From positions 1 to 14,046 of the forward strand of contig WFTA01000035.1 of the NCBI GenBank assembly GCA_015485715.1: a DNA stretch of 14,046 nucleotides. The letters run 5' to 3'. Positions 6,577 to 13,892 of this stretch are shown here, piece by piece (the first letter of the stretch is position 1; each line of letters opens with the position of its first letter). Made by a program: the position numbers and the translations under genes. The stretch is from Patescibacteria group bacterium (GTDB lineage: Bacteria; Patescibacteriota; Patescibacteriia; WFTA01; S139-112). The notes under the pieces were generated by a model. It did no database searches. It was not told the origin of the DNA and was given only the letters and a program-made list of their open reading frames with translations.

Positions 6577-7746
6577 TTATTTGCTCCTGATTGATTTCAA
6601 CACTTTTTGCGCACGTTTTTTCCAAGTATTTTGCTTGGCTATTTCATAGCCTTTTTCTATCATTTTCTTTATTTTATCCTGATTTTTGTCCAAATCAACA
6701 AATGCCTGTCTTACAACATCAGCCAAACTCTCAGGGCTGTCTGCATCAAACAAATAAGCAGTTGTCTCATTAAGTACCTCAAGCATAGCAGAAGTTTTAG
6801 GAGCTATCACAGGCACTCTGCTTGCCAGATACTGGAAAAGCTTTAAAGGTGATGTGTATTTTTCCGCTATTTCATATTTTTTATTAGCAGATAAAATCAA
6901 AAAATCAGCAGATTTTAAATAATAAGGTATCAAATTATATGGAACAAATCCAACTATTAAAACATTTTTTATACCTTCTGAAAAAATATGCATCTTAATC
7001 CGCCTGATATCTTCTTCCATTCCTCCTGCAAGTATCAGCTTGATATTGTTGTCTTGAAGATATTTCCACGCATCTATCATCACATCTATCCCTTTCCACT
7101 CATAAAGGTGTCCTGTATAGACAACCAGCTTTTCATCCAAGGGCAGATTTACTCTCTCCCGTGCCTCTTTTTTATCAGCTTTTATCCTGACCTCATCAAG
7201 ATCTACTGCATCTGGCAAGACTTCAATTTTTTTCTCATCTATACCGCAGCTTGTAAGCCTGTCTTTCAGAGCGCGGGTAATAGTAATAATCTTCAGACAG
7301 GATTTACTGACAGCTCTATAGCCCCAGATATCCTTTTCTCTGAAATCATGTAGCTCAAATATAAGATTTTTCTTGTAATTGCGCAAGAACATCAAAACCC
7401 TCCATTCTCTGCTATAGATAATATCACTGTGTGTAAGAAGAGCATACAAAGATGCAAATCTGGCAAAAAACCAGTAATTCATCCTAAACGCCCAATGTCC
7501 AAGCAAACCTCTAAAAGGCATAAAATCAGGCAGGTATAAAGTGGTAATCTTTATCTTGTCTTTGTTTTTAATATTATAGTAGCTGTATATATCTTTTATA
7601 TGCTTCATAGTTTTGTTGAACCTGAAAGGCACAACCAATTCAATAAAAACTCCACAGCCTGCCAGTGCATCTATCATCTTCATAGTCTGAAGTGTCTGGC
7701 CTTTTTCAGAAGGAAGCCTGATATTAGCTAAATAAACTATCTTCAT
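6577..7746 (-). CDS. GT4-family (GT-B fold) glycosyltransferase
   Basis: Encodes 389 residues. It opens with 'MKIVYLANIRLPSEKGQTLQTMKMIDALAG' in parts, a GT4 acceptor domain with its glycine-containing loop, and has 'IFELHDF' (129-135). The donor domain includes 'LVVYTGHLYEWKGID' (207-221), 'LILAGG' (237-242), 'NVLIVGFVPY' (261-270) and 'EKYTSPLKLFQYLASRVPVIAP' in parts (295-316). In many relatives the SPLKLF motif is followed by a glutamate that contacts the donor sugar; here that position is Q305. Whether this reflects different donor choice or lower activity is unknown. It is 14 bp upstream of the HExxH protein gene. It resembles the other GT4 protein of the window only at family level, so it is not a recent duplicate. 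Confidence 0.92.
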   Translation of the reverse strand: MKIVYLANIRLPSEKGQTLQTMKMIDALAGCGVFIELVVPFRFNKTMKHIKDIYSYYNIKNKDKIKITTLYLPDFMPFRGLLGHWAFRMNYWFFARFASLYALLTHSDIIYSREWRVLMFLRNYKKNLIFELHDFREKDIWGYRAVSKSCLKIITITRALKDRLTSCGIDEKKIEVLPDAVDLDEVRIKADKKEARERVNLPLDEKLVVYTGHLYEWKGIDVMIDAWKYLQDNNIKLILAGGMEEDIRRIKMHIFSEGIKNVLIVGFVPYNLIPYYLKSADFLILSANKKYEIAEKYTSPLKLFQYLASRVPVIAPKTSAMLEVLNETTAYLFDADSPESLADVVRQAFVDLDKNQDKIKKMIEKGYEIAKQNTWKKRAQKVLKSIRSK

Positions 7747-7769
7747 AATCTAAAATTAATATCAGTATA

Positions 7770-7775
7770 ATTATA
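7770..7775 (-). promoter_or_regulatory. Predicted -10 box of the GT4/HExxH operon
   Basis: A perfect TATAAT (7775 to 7770 on the minus strand) lies 23 bp upstream of the ATG at 7746. No good -35 is found at the normal distance; TTGAAT at 7788-7783 is too close. The position is right for transcription of the two-gene unit 7746-5705. Confidence 0.4.
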
Positions 7776-7832
7776 CACTATCATTCAATAAATCCGAAAT
7801 CCTAATATAAAATTTTCAATTATCCAATTTTC

Positions 7833-7944
7833 AATCAATTTCCCAATGAACCAATGATCTAAAAAAGATAAACCTCATTTTTAAAGTTTGGGTATTGGGA
7901 TTTGATTAGAATAATTGGGAATTAGAGTAATGTGATTAATTTAT
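7833..7944. repeat. Intergenic repeat block, inverted partner of 1-118
   Basis: Reverse-complement match to the left edge of the window, strongest at 7834-7912. With the block at 1-118 it brackets the whole left set of minus-strand genes. It is non-coding. Confidence 0.85.
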
Positions 7945-8135
7945 ATATGGTATTTGGAATTCTATAGATTTAGAATTTCAGATTTCGTATTTAGAATTTT
8001 AAAATATTATTACTTGGAATTTGTGCGCCATAATAATGTGCTGTGGATTTGACATTTGGGTTTTGGAATTTGACATTTATTAGATTGGGTTTTGTTTGAA
8101 AATTGAAAATTGGAAAATTTGAAAATTAAATTTTG
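7945..8135. repeat. Intergenic phrase array upstream of clpB
   Basis: More phrase-type DNA: GATTTAGAATTTCAGATTTCG-like words (7968-7998), AATATTATTACTTGG, a direct repeat of 5462-5506 at 8047-8091, and a GAAAATTGAAAATTGG run (8098-8130). The repeats end about 60 bp before the clpB promoter; 8136-8196 is ordinary AT-rich sequence. No gene is seen. Confidence 0.75.
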
Positions 8136-8196
8136 TTTCCTTGATATCTTCTCTGTTAAAGTTTACAATATAATAAAGAAAGGTTGAGTGGGAATA

Positions 8197-8224
8197 TTGC
8201 CAATCTTGAAATTTTTTGTATAAT
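8197..8224 (+). promoter_or_regulatory. Sigma70-type promoter of clpB
   Basis: TTGCCA (8197-8202) and TATAAT (8219-8224) with a 16-bp spacer form a good housekeeping promoter. Transcription would start near 8231, inside the CIRCE operator, so a repressor bound there would block initiation. The leader would be about 55 nt with no Shine-Dalgarno sequence before the ATG at 8286. Confidence 0.75.
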
Positions 8225-8228
8225 AATT

Positions 8229-8255
8229 TTAGCACTCATATAGCAAGAGTGCTAA
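8229..8255 (+). promoter_or_regulatory. CIRCE operator (HrcA-binding site)
   Basis: TTAGCACTC, nine spacer bases, GAGTGCTAA: an exact match to the CIRCE consensus, both half-sites and spacing. CIRCE is bound by the heat-shock repressor HrcA. It overlaps the predicted clpB start point and lies 30 bp before the ATG, so clpB should be repressed by HrcA and released on heat stress. hrcA itself is not in the window. Confidence 0.95.
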
Positions 8256-8285
8256 ATGCAAATATAAATAATTAACAAAACTTCT

Positions 8286-10874
8286 ATGACCAATAAATTT
8301 ACAACCAATGCTCAAAATGCGCTTATCAGGGCACAAGAGCTTGCAAGAGAGTATGGCCAGCAGGCAGTAGACACTGCCCATCTTGCCTATGCTCTGGCAG
8401 ACCAGCCTGAAAGCGTAGTCTCCTCTATTCTTGACAGACTGGAAGTAGATACATCTGAACTTAAAAGAAGACTTGAAGAAGAGATGGAAAAACTGCCCAA
8501 AGTTTCAGGGTACAACGACACTAATTTCTATGCATCAAGCGATGTACAAAAAATTCTCCAAACAGCTGAAAAAGAGATGAAAAAAATGCAGGATGAATAT
8601 CTTTCTACTGAACATCTTTTTCTTGCTGTTCTGGATACAAAAACACCTGTAAAAGATATACTGCAAAGTCTGGGTATAGATAAGAAAAAATTTGAGGCAG
8701 AGCTTAAAAACATCAGGGGAGACGAAAAAATACAGGATCCTGATCCTGAATCAAAAATGGATGTTCTGAATAAATACACAGTCAACCTGACTGAAATGGC
8801 AAGACAGGAAAAGATAGATCCTATCATAGGAAGAGATGAGGAGATAAGGCGTGTGATGCATGTCTTATCGCGAAGAACCAAAAACAATCCTGTACTTATA
8901 GGTGAGGCAGGAACAGGAAAAACAGCCATTGTAGAAGGGCTCGCTCAGCGGATAGTAGCTGGAGATGTGCCTGAAAACTTAAAAAACAAAGAAGTTTTAT
9001 CACTTGATCTGGGAGCGCTTCTTGCTGGAACCAAATACAGAGGAGAATTTGAAGACAGGCTAAAAGCTATTATCAAAGAGCTGAAGAAAAACCCTGACAA
9101 ATATATACTTTTTATAGATGAGCTTCATACTTTAGTTGGAGCCGGGGCTGCAGAAGGGGCAGTAGATGCAGCCAATCTTTTAAAGCCGGCACTGGCACGG
9201 GGAGAACTTAGAGCTATAGGTGCTACCACTTTAAAAGAATATCAAAAATACATAGAAAAAGATCCTGCGCTTGAGAGAAGATTTCAGCCTGTCTATGTTG
9301 GCGAGCCGTCTGTTGAAGACACTATTGCGATTCTGCGCGGCATCAAAGAAAAATATGAAATCCATCATGGAGTTAAAATAAAAGATCAGGCTCTTGTTGC
9401 AGCAGCTCAGCTTTCCAATAAATACATAACAGACAGGTTTCTTCCTGATAAAGCTATAGACCTTATAGATGAGGCTGCATCAGCCCTGAGAATAGAGATA
9501 GATTCTATGCCGGAAGAGCTTGACAGGCTGGAGAGAAAGCTCAGGCAGTTGGAAATAGAGAAAAAAGCTCTGGAAAAAGAGTCCAGTAAAGAAAACAAAG
9601 AAAAGCTAGAACAAATAAACAAAGAAATAGCAGATCTTAAAGAAAAATATAACAAGCTAAAGACTGTCTGGCAAAGCGAGAAAGAGATCATCACCAAAAT
9701 AAGAGAGAAGAAAAATCAGATAGATACACTTAAATCAGAAGCAGAAATAGCAGAAAGACAAGGAAATCTGGATAAAGTTGCAGAGATAAGATACGGCCAG
9801 ATACCAAATCTGGAAAAAGAAATGGAAGATCTGGAGAAAAAACTGGCCCAAATGCAGAAAAAAGGCACTCTGCTTAAAGAAGAAGTCACAGAAGAAGATA
9901 TAGCAGAAGTTGTTTCCCGCTGGACAGGTATTCCTGTCACCAAACTTCTGGAATCTGAACAGAAAAAACTTGCTTTACTTGAAGATCTGCTATCCAAAAG
10001 AGTGGTAGGACAGGACAATGCACTTAAAAGCGTTGCCAATGCTGTGAGAAGATCCAGAGCTGGTATAGCAGAAGAAGGAAAACCCATTGGATCTTTCCTC
10101 TTTCTTGGTCCGACAGGAGTGGGCAAGACCGAGACTGCCAAAGCTTTGGCTGAATTTATGTTTAATGATGAAAATGCTATGGTCCGTTTTGATATGTCAG
10201 AGTATATGGAACAGCACTCAGTAGCCAAGCTGATAGGATCCCCTCCGGGATATGTAGGATATGAAGAAGGAGGTCAGCTCACAGAAGCTGTCAGGCGCAG
10301 GCCATACTCTGTAATCCTTTTTGATGAAATAGAAAAAGCACACCCTGAAGTTTTCAACATACTTCTGCAGATACTGGATGACGGCAGACTAACAGACGCT
10401 AAAGGCAGGCACGTAAACTTCAAAAACACCATCATCATTATGACCTCAAATATAGGATCTGATTTAATACTGGAGACATCCAAACAGGGCAAAAGCGTAG
10501 ATACCATCAGAGACAAAATCTTCTCAATGCTGCAGATGAGATTTAAACCTGAATTTTTAAACAGAATAGATGAAATTATCATCTTCAATGCTCTGTCAGA
10601 AAAAGATATAGAAAAAATAGTAGATATCCAGATTGCTAAAGTGGAAGAAAGGCTGAAAGACAAAAAGATAAAACTTGAAATCACAGATAAAGCTAAGAAA
10701 CTACTGTCAAAAACAGGCTTTGACCCTGCCTTTGGCGCAAGGCCCTTGAAGAGAGTTATTCAGCAGAAAATCCTTGACCCTCTTGCACTGATGATTATAG
10801 ACGGAAAAATCTCAGATGGAAATACAGCTCTCATAGATGTAGAGAAAAATGACATTACAGTCAAGAAAAAATAA
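8286..10874 (+). CDS. clpB: ATP-dependent disaggregase ClpB
   Basis: Encodes 862 residues, full length for ClpB. An N-terminal Clp_N double repeat (about 1-145) comes first. AAA+ domain 1 has Walker A GEAGTGKT (206-213), pore loop KYRGEF (250-255), Walker B ILFIDE (274-279) and 'ERRF' arginines (330-333). The coiled-coil middle domain spans about 400-530, very rich in Glu and Lys; its presence separates ClpB from ClpA and ClpC. AAA+ domain 2 has Walker A GPTGVGKT (608-615), pore loop GYVG (655-658), Walker B VILFDE (676-681), sensor 1 near TSN (720-722) and sensor 2 GARP (817-820). No IGF/IGL-type ClpP-binding loop is seen, so it should refold aggregates with DnaK rather than feed a protease. 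It acts as a cytoplasmic hexamer. It is monocistronic, with its own promoter, CIRCE and terminator. Confidence 0.98.
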   Translation: MTNKFTTNAQNALIRAQELAREYGQQAVDTAHLAYALADQPESVVSSILDRLEVDTSELKRRLEEEMEKLPKVSGYNDTNFYASSDVQKILQTAEKEMKKMQDEYLSTEHLFLAVLDTKTPVKDILQSLGIDKKKFEAELKNIRGDEKIQDPDPESKMDVLNKYTVNLTEMARQEKIDPIIGRDEEIRRVMHVLSRRTKNNPVLIGEAGTGKTAIVEGLAQRIVAGDVPENLKNKEVLSLDLGALLAGTKYRGEFEDRLKAIIKELKKNPDKYILFIDELHTLVGAGAAEGAVDAANLLKPALARGELRAIGATTLKEYQKYIEKDPALERRFQPVYVGEPSVEDTIAILRGIKEKYEIHHGVKIKDQALVAAAQLSNKYITDRFLPDKAIDLIDEAASALRIEIDSMPEELDRLERKLRQLEIEKKALEKESSKENKEKLEQINKEIADLKEKYNKLKTVWQSEKEIITKIREKKNQIDTLKSEAEIAERQGNLDKVAEIRYGQIPNLEKEMEDLEKKLAQMQKKGTLLKEEVTEEDIAEVVSRWTGIPVTKLLESEQKKLALLEDLLSKRVVGQDNALKSVANAVRRSRAGIAEEGKPIGSFLFLGPTGVGKTETAKALAEFMFNDENAMVRFDMSEYMEQHSVAKLIGSPPGYVGYEEGGQLTEAVRRRPYSVILFDEIEKAHPEVFNILLQILDDGRLTDAKGRHVNFKNTIIIMTSNIGSDLILETSKQGKSVDTIRDKIFSMLQMRFKPEFLNRIDEIIIFNALSEKDIEKIVDIQIAKVEERLKDKKIKLEITDKAKKLLSKTGFDPAFGARPLKRVIQQKILDPLALMIIDGKISDGNTALIDVEKNDITVKKK

Positions 10875-10907
10875 TATGTGCAGTTTTGTTAAATTTATCA
10901 GGAGAAA

Positions 10908-10932
10908 AAAGCCCTGCACAATGCAGGGCTTT
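10908..10932. terminator. Bidirectional rho-independent terminator
   Basis: AAAGCCCTGCA and TGCAGGGCTTT form an 11-bp stem with a CAA loop. On the minus strand the stem is followed by a run of T residues (complement of 10905-10910), making a strong terminator for the leftward genes at 12060 and 11014. On the plus strand it is followed by TTTATCT, a weaker terminator for clpB, 33 bp past its stop codon. It separates convergent units. The rest of the gap (10933-11013) holds nothing recognisable. Confidence 0.88.
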
Positions 10933-11013
10933 ATCTCTAAACCAGTATTACATCTTTATACTGATTAGTATTATTACCTTAAAACATTTAATCAATCTAT
11001 CAAAAGACAAAAG

Positions 11014-12012
11014 CTAATTGGTGTTATCTCCATCCCCACTCATCACTTTCTGAAACAGTGCGTGTAAATCACTAAGATTTAATATTACCCCGTTGCCTTC
11101 TAAGGTTACAACTTGTTTATTACTAAATCCAACAGCTTTTAATTGCTCTACAAAAGTATGCAGACCTGATTGATTGTCTTCAGGTGGCACAGCTATCCAT
11201 ATATTTTTCTCTTTCATAAATTTCTGCATGACCTTGAACCAAAATATATGATCAGTTTTACCCCTTACACCTGCATCATTAAAACGACCACTTCTCTTAA
11301 ATCCAAGAAGTTTAGATGTTTCATCAGTAGAAAGCAGGATATTTATAAGCAACACCAAAAACAACTTAATATCATAAGTTATGCCCTTTACCCTGTCAAT
11401 AATGCGCTGTTTTTTATTCTGAAGACAGGTTTTGAAAAAATTAATATAAAAGTTTATCAATGTCCCGGCATCAGGTATATTTCTTTCTCCAAATTCACTA
11501 TGGTATGCCAGTATAATATTATGAGGCACAGATTTTGATATATGTGTCCATACTTTATCATCTGTGATAAAATTTCTATTGTCACTGATAAATTTTATAT
11601 AAAACAAAGACAATAAAATAAACTGTGCAGCCTCACAGTATCCAACAATATACTCTTGACCGCTACAATTATCTTTAAAAAATTTTAACATATTCAATAT
11701 ACGCAAAACCAATGCTTTACCATCATCATCATCATCATCGTCATCATCATCACGTACTTCCACTCCAAACTCATTCCTGAGATACATTAGAAACTCTTTT
11801 GCGCTTTTTTCAGCCTGCAGACCCAGCGCCTCGCCAAGAAGTTCTTCAAATCCTGAAACATAAGGATTATTAAGAAAATATTTCAAATCATATTTTACTC
11901 CTCCTAATAAAGGCCCAAGAAAATCTGTATTAGTATCCAAAATTAAATTTTCAGGTCCTGATATCGCAAATACTACTTGACGTTCTCTAATTTTACTTTC
12001 CATTCTTTCCAT
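11014..12012 (-). CDS. Hypothetical protein with a ten-aspartate tract
   Basis: Encodes 332 residues; I do not recognise a family. It has no signal peptide. Residues 88-97 are ten consecutive aspartates encoded by nine GAT codons and one GAC, which splits the protein into a 87-residue N-terminal part and a mostly helical C-terminal part. Two hydrophobic stretches, around 'AAQFILLSLFYIKFI' (128-142) and 'LFLVLLINILL' (217-227), look like buried helices rather than clear membrane spans. The last third has 'WFKVMQKFMKEKNIWIAVPP' in parts and ends 'SGDGDNTN'. The gene follows the PMT-like glycosyltransferase by 47 bp on the same strand and precedes the bidirectional terminator, so it is probably co-transcribed with it. 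Codon use appears like its neighbours. Confidence 0.75.
   Translation of the reverse strand: MERMESKIRERQVVFAISGPENLILDTNTDFLGPLLGGVKYDLKYFLNNPYVSGFEELLGEALGLQAEKSAKEFLMYLRNEFGVEVRDDDDDDDDDDGKALVLRILNMLKFFKDNCSGQEYIVGYCEAAQFILLSLFYIKFISDNRNFITDDKVWTHISKSVPHNIILAYHSEFGERNIPDAGTLINFYINFFKTCLQNKKQRIIDRVKGITYDIKLFLVLLINILLSTDETSKLLGFKRSGRFNDAGVRGKTDHIFWFKVMQKFMKEKNIWIAVPPEDNQSGLHTFVEQLKAVGFSNKQVVTLEGNGVILNLSDLHALFQKVMSGDGDNTN
11722..11751 (-). repeat. Trinucleotide repeat encoding ten aspartates
   Basis: Ten in-frame codons, GAT or GAC, in a row (ATC/GTC on the plus strand). Six identical GAT units are uninterrupted, then one GAC and three GAT. Such a tract can gain or lose units by slippage without shifting the frame, so length may vary between strains. 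Confidence 0.9.
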
Positions 12013-12059
12013 ACTATTTCAAGACAATTTCTTATAGATTAAACCAAATCCAAACCTTG

Positions 12060-13832
12060 TCAAGGCCGTCCGTACCAGTAATATATTCTGACAGCTTCTT
12101 TGTTGTGAGCATAAATAGAATAATAGGGAGTTTTGTTTTTATCCAACATTTTGGACAAATTGTCTGCTGAAGACGATATAAATTCCTTTTCTTTTCTAAG
12201 CAGAGTGTGTTCTGCTTTGATAAAGTAAAACTTTTCCACACCCTGTCTGATAAAAAAATCATCTCCTTCAGACTGTAAAATATTAAAATAAGTATCTGCT
12301 GATATATACGGCCAGCCCTGATAAATAAACGGTCTGTAGATATACCAGACAATAGACTCTGAATTCATATTCTGATCATATATAAACAGTGCAGGCAGGG
12401 GTGTTTTGCCTTGTCTCTGCGCTTTTTGTATGGACTCTTTTTTAATGTTTTCCAAAAACCTATACTTGGTCGGAAAAGTAAATGCAGGATAATACCTGCT
12501 GTATATATTATCCTGCATATACCTGTCTATACCATTAAATCCCCAATACAAAGAATTAAGCTTAAGCACAGAATAATCAATCCCCTGCCTTCCTGACAAA
12601 GACTTTGTGTTTATATTTGTCTGAATATTAAAATATACTTCATAACCCAAAACAAATACCAAGAGAAAAGCAAAGAGCAGGCTGTAGTTTATACTCTTTG
12701 AATAGACCCAAAACAAAAATTTAATTCCATAATAAGCTAAAAGGACTGCCAGATACGGCACAATCATAGCCAGAAATCTTTCCTGAGGACCTATGACTAT
12801 AAAAAGTAAAAGATGTAGAACAACTGTCAGAAATAAAAATACATCTATAGTAAAAAAGTTTTTCTGTCTTATATATTTTATAGATTGAAACATTAAGTAG
12901 AAAAAAGCTGTTGCCCATAAAATATTCAGCCCCATGCTTGATCCCTGCCACAAATTGGGAAAAAGATTTACTATCCTGTCAGACAGCCCTCCTGCCTGCT
13001 CTCTCCCCACTCTATATGCCCACTCAGGCACATCCTGTCCTATAAGATAAGAAATTTGAAAATCAAAGTGTCCCCTGTCCAGATACATAAAAACATTATA
13101 AAAAATCACTGGCGAAAACACAGCCAGTGCCATAAGCGCTCCTTTCAAAAAATATCCTGATTTTAAATCTTTATATCTTACCAGCAGAATATAAACTATA
13201 GATAATACAGCAACCACAACACTGGTATATTTGGCAAGCATGGCAAACCCCAGAAAAATTCCCCACCATATATAATATTTTTTGTCACCCAAAGCTTTTA
13301 TAAGAAAAAACACAACCGCAAGGTTTAAAAAAATCACCACAGACTCCTGCAGACCTATTCTGGATATCCATGTATGATAGGCAGATACAGATAATACAAG
13401 AGAAGCAAACAAAGATGTGGTATATACCTTTTTCAAATTTTCATCAGGCTTAAATACTGCACACATATTTTTAACTGTCACCCAAACCAAATATATAGAT
13501 AAAATTCCGAACAAGACCGACGGCAATCTGAGAGCAACAAGACTTGTGCCAAATATGCCAAAAAACAAGTGCTGAATAAAAAACACAAGAGGAGGATGAT
13601 CATGAAATGACAATTTTACCCACCATGGTATATCCCCTGCGCCATACCAGTCATAAGGAGTTGTCTGAAACTGGGACATAAAAAAATCAATATACCCAAT
13701 AGATCTTACGCCTAATACTGCTTCATCTGAAATAACATCAAAAGAAGTGAGATTTGCAATTCTTAAAAACAAAGCACCAAATATAATAAGGATAAAAATA
13801 TAGATAAATTGTTTTTTTAATAATATTAACAT
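12060..13832 (-). CDS. PMT/ArnT-like membrane glycosyltransferase (GT39/GT83)
   Basis: I prefer the ATG at 13832 (590 residues, MLILLKK...) over an in-frame TTG five codons upstream. A first membrane helix (about 8-24) is followed by 'DVISDEAVLG' (32-41), holding the acidic pair expected in the first extracytoplasmic loop of this class. 'HDHPPLVFFIQHLFFGIFG' (77-95) and 'ALRLPSVLFGILSIYLVW' (100-117) match the PMT_2 pattern HPPL...G.S..A.RLPS. Many further hydrophobic segments run to about residue 400, then a roughly 190-residue soluble C-terminal region. Such enzymes use polyprenyl-phosphate sugars and transfer them on the outer side of the membrane to lipid or protein; the acceptor is unknown. 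It is upstream of the aspartate-tract gene. The bases before the ATG (TTTTTACTGT) copy those of the PEGA gene, and there is no Shine-Dalgarno sequence. Confidence 0.9.
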   Translation of the reverse strand: MLILLKKQFIYIFILIIFGALFLRIANLTSFDVISDEAVLGVRSIGYIDFFMSQFQTTPYDWYGAGDIPWWVKLSFHDHPPLVFFIQHLFFGIFGTSLVALRLPSVLFGILSIYLVWVTVKNMCAVFKPDENLKKVYTTSLFASLVLSVSAYHTWISRIGLQESVVIFLNLAVVFFLIKALGDKKYYIWWGIFLGFAMLAKYTSVVVAVLSIVYILLVRYKDLKSGYFLKGALMALAVFSPVIFYNVFMYLDRGHFDFQISYLIGQDVPEWAYRVGREQAGGLSDRIVNLFPNLWQGSSMGLNILWATAFFYLMFQSIKYIRQKNFFTIDVFLFLTVVLHLLLFIVIGPQERFLAMIVPYLAVLLAYYGIKFLFWVYSKSINYSLLFAFLLVFVLGYEVYFNIQTNINTKSLSGRQGIDYSVLKLNSLYWGFNGIDRYMQDNIYSRYYPAFTFPTKYRFLENIKKESIQKAQRQGKTPLPALFIYDQNMNSESIVWYIYRPFIYQGWPYISADTYFNILQSEGDDFFIRQGVEKFYFIKAEHTLLRKEKEFISSSADNLSKMLDKNKTPYYSIYAHNKEAVRIYYWYGRP

Positions 13833-13892
13833 ACAGTAAAAATTCAAAGTTCAAAAGTCAAAAGTCAAAATTAGGACCTGCCATAAAAAATT

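Noticed and set aside
6060..7353. Plus-strand frames opposite the HExxH and GT4 genes
   Set aside because: Translations are rich in Ser, Phe and Ile as expected from the complement of AT-rich genes, with no conserved motif.
8528..10684. Several open frames on the minus strand inside clpB (8528-8929, 9407-9697, 9716-10228, 10274-10684)
   Set aside because: They lie wholly within a clear clpB coding frame, have Ser-rich low-complexity translations and match no family; they are antisense shadows.
12032..12352. 106-residue minus-strand frame overlapping the end of the PMT-like gene
   Set aside because: It overlaps the better supported glycosyltransferase frame on the same strand and has no recognisable motif or start signal.
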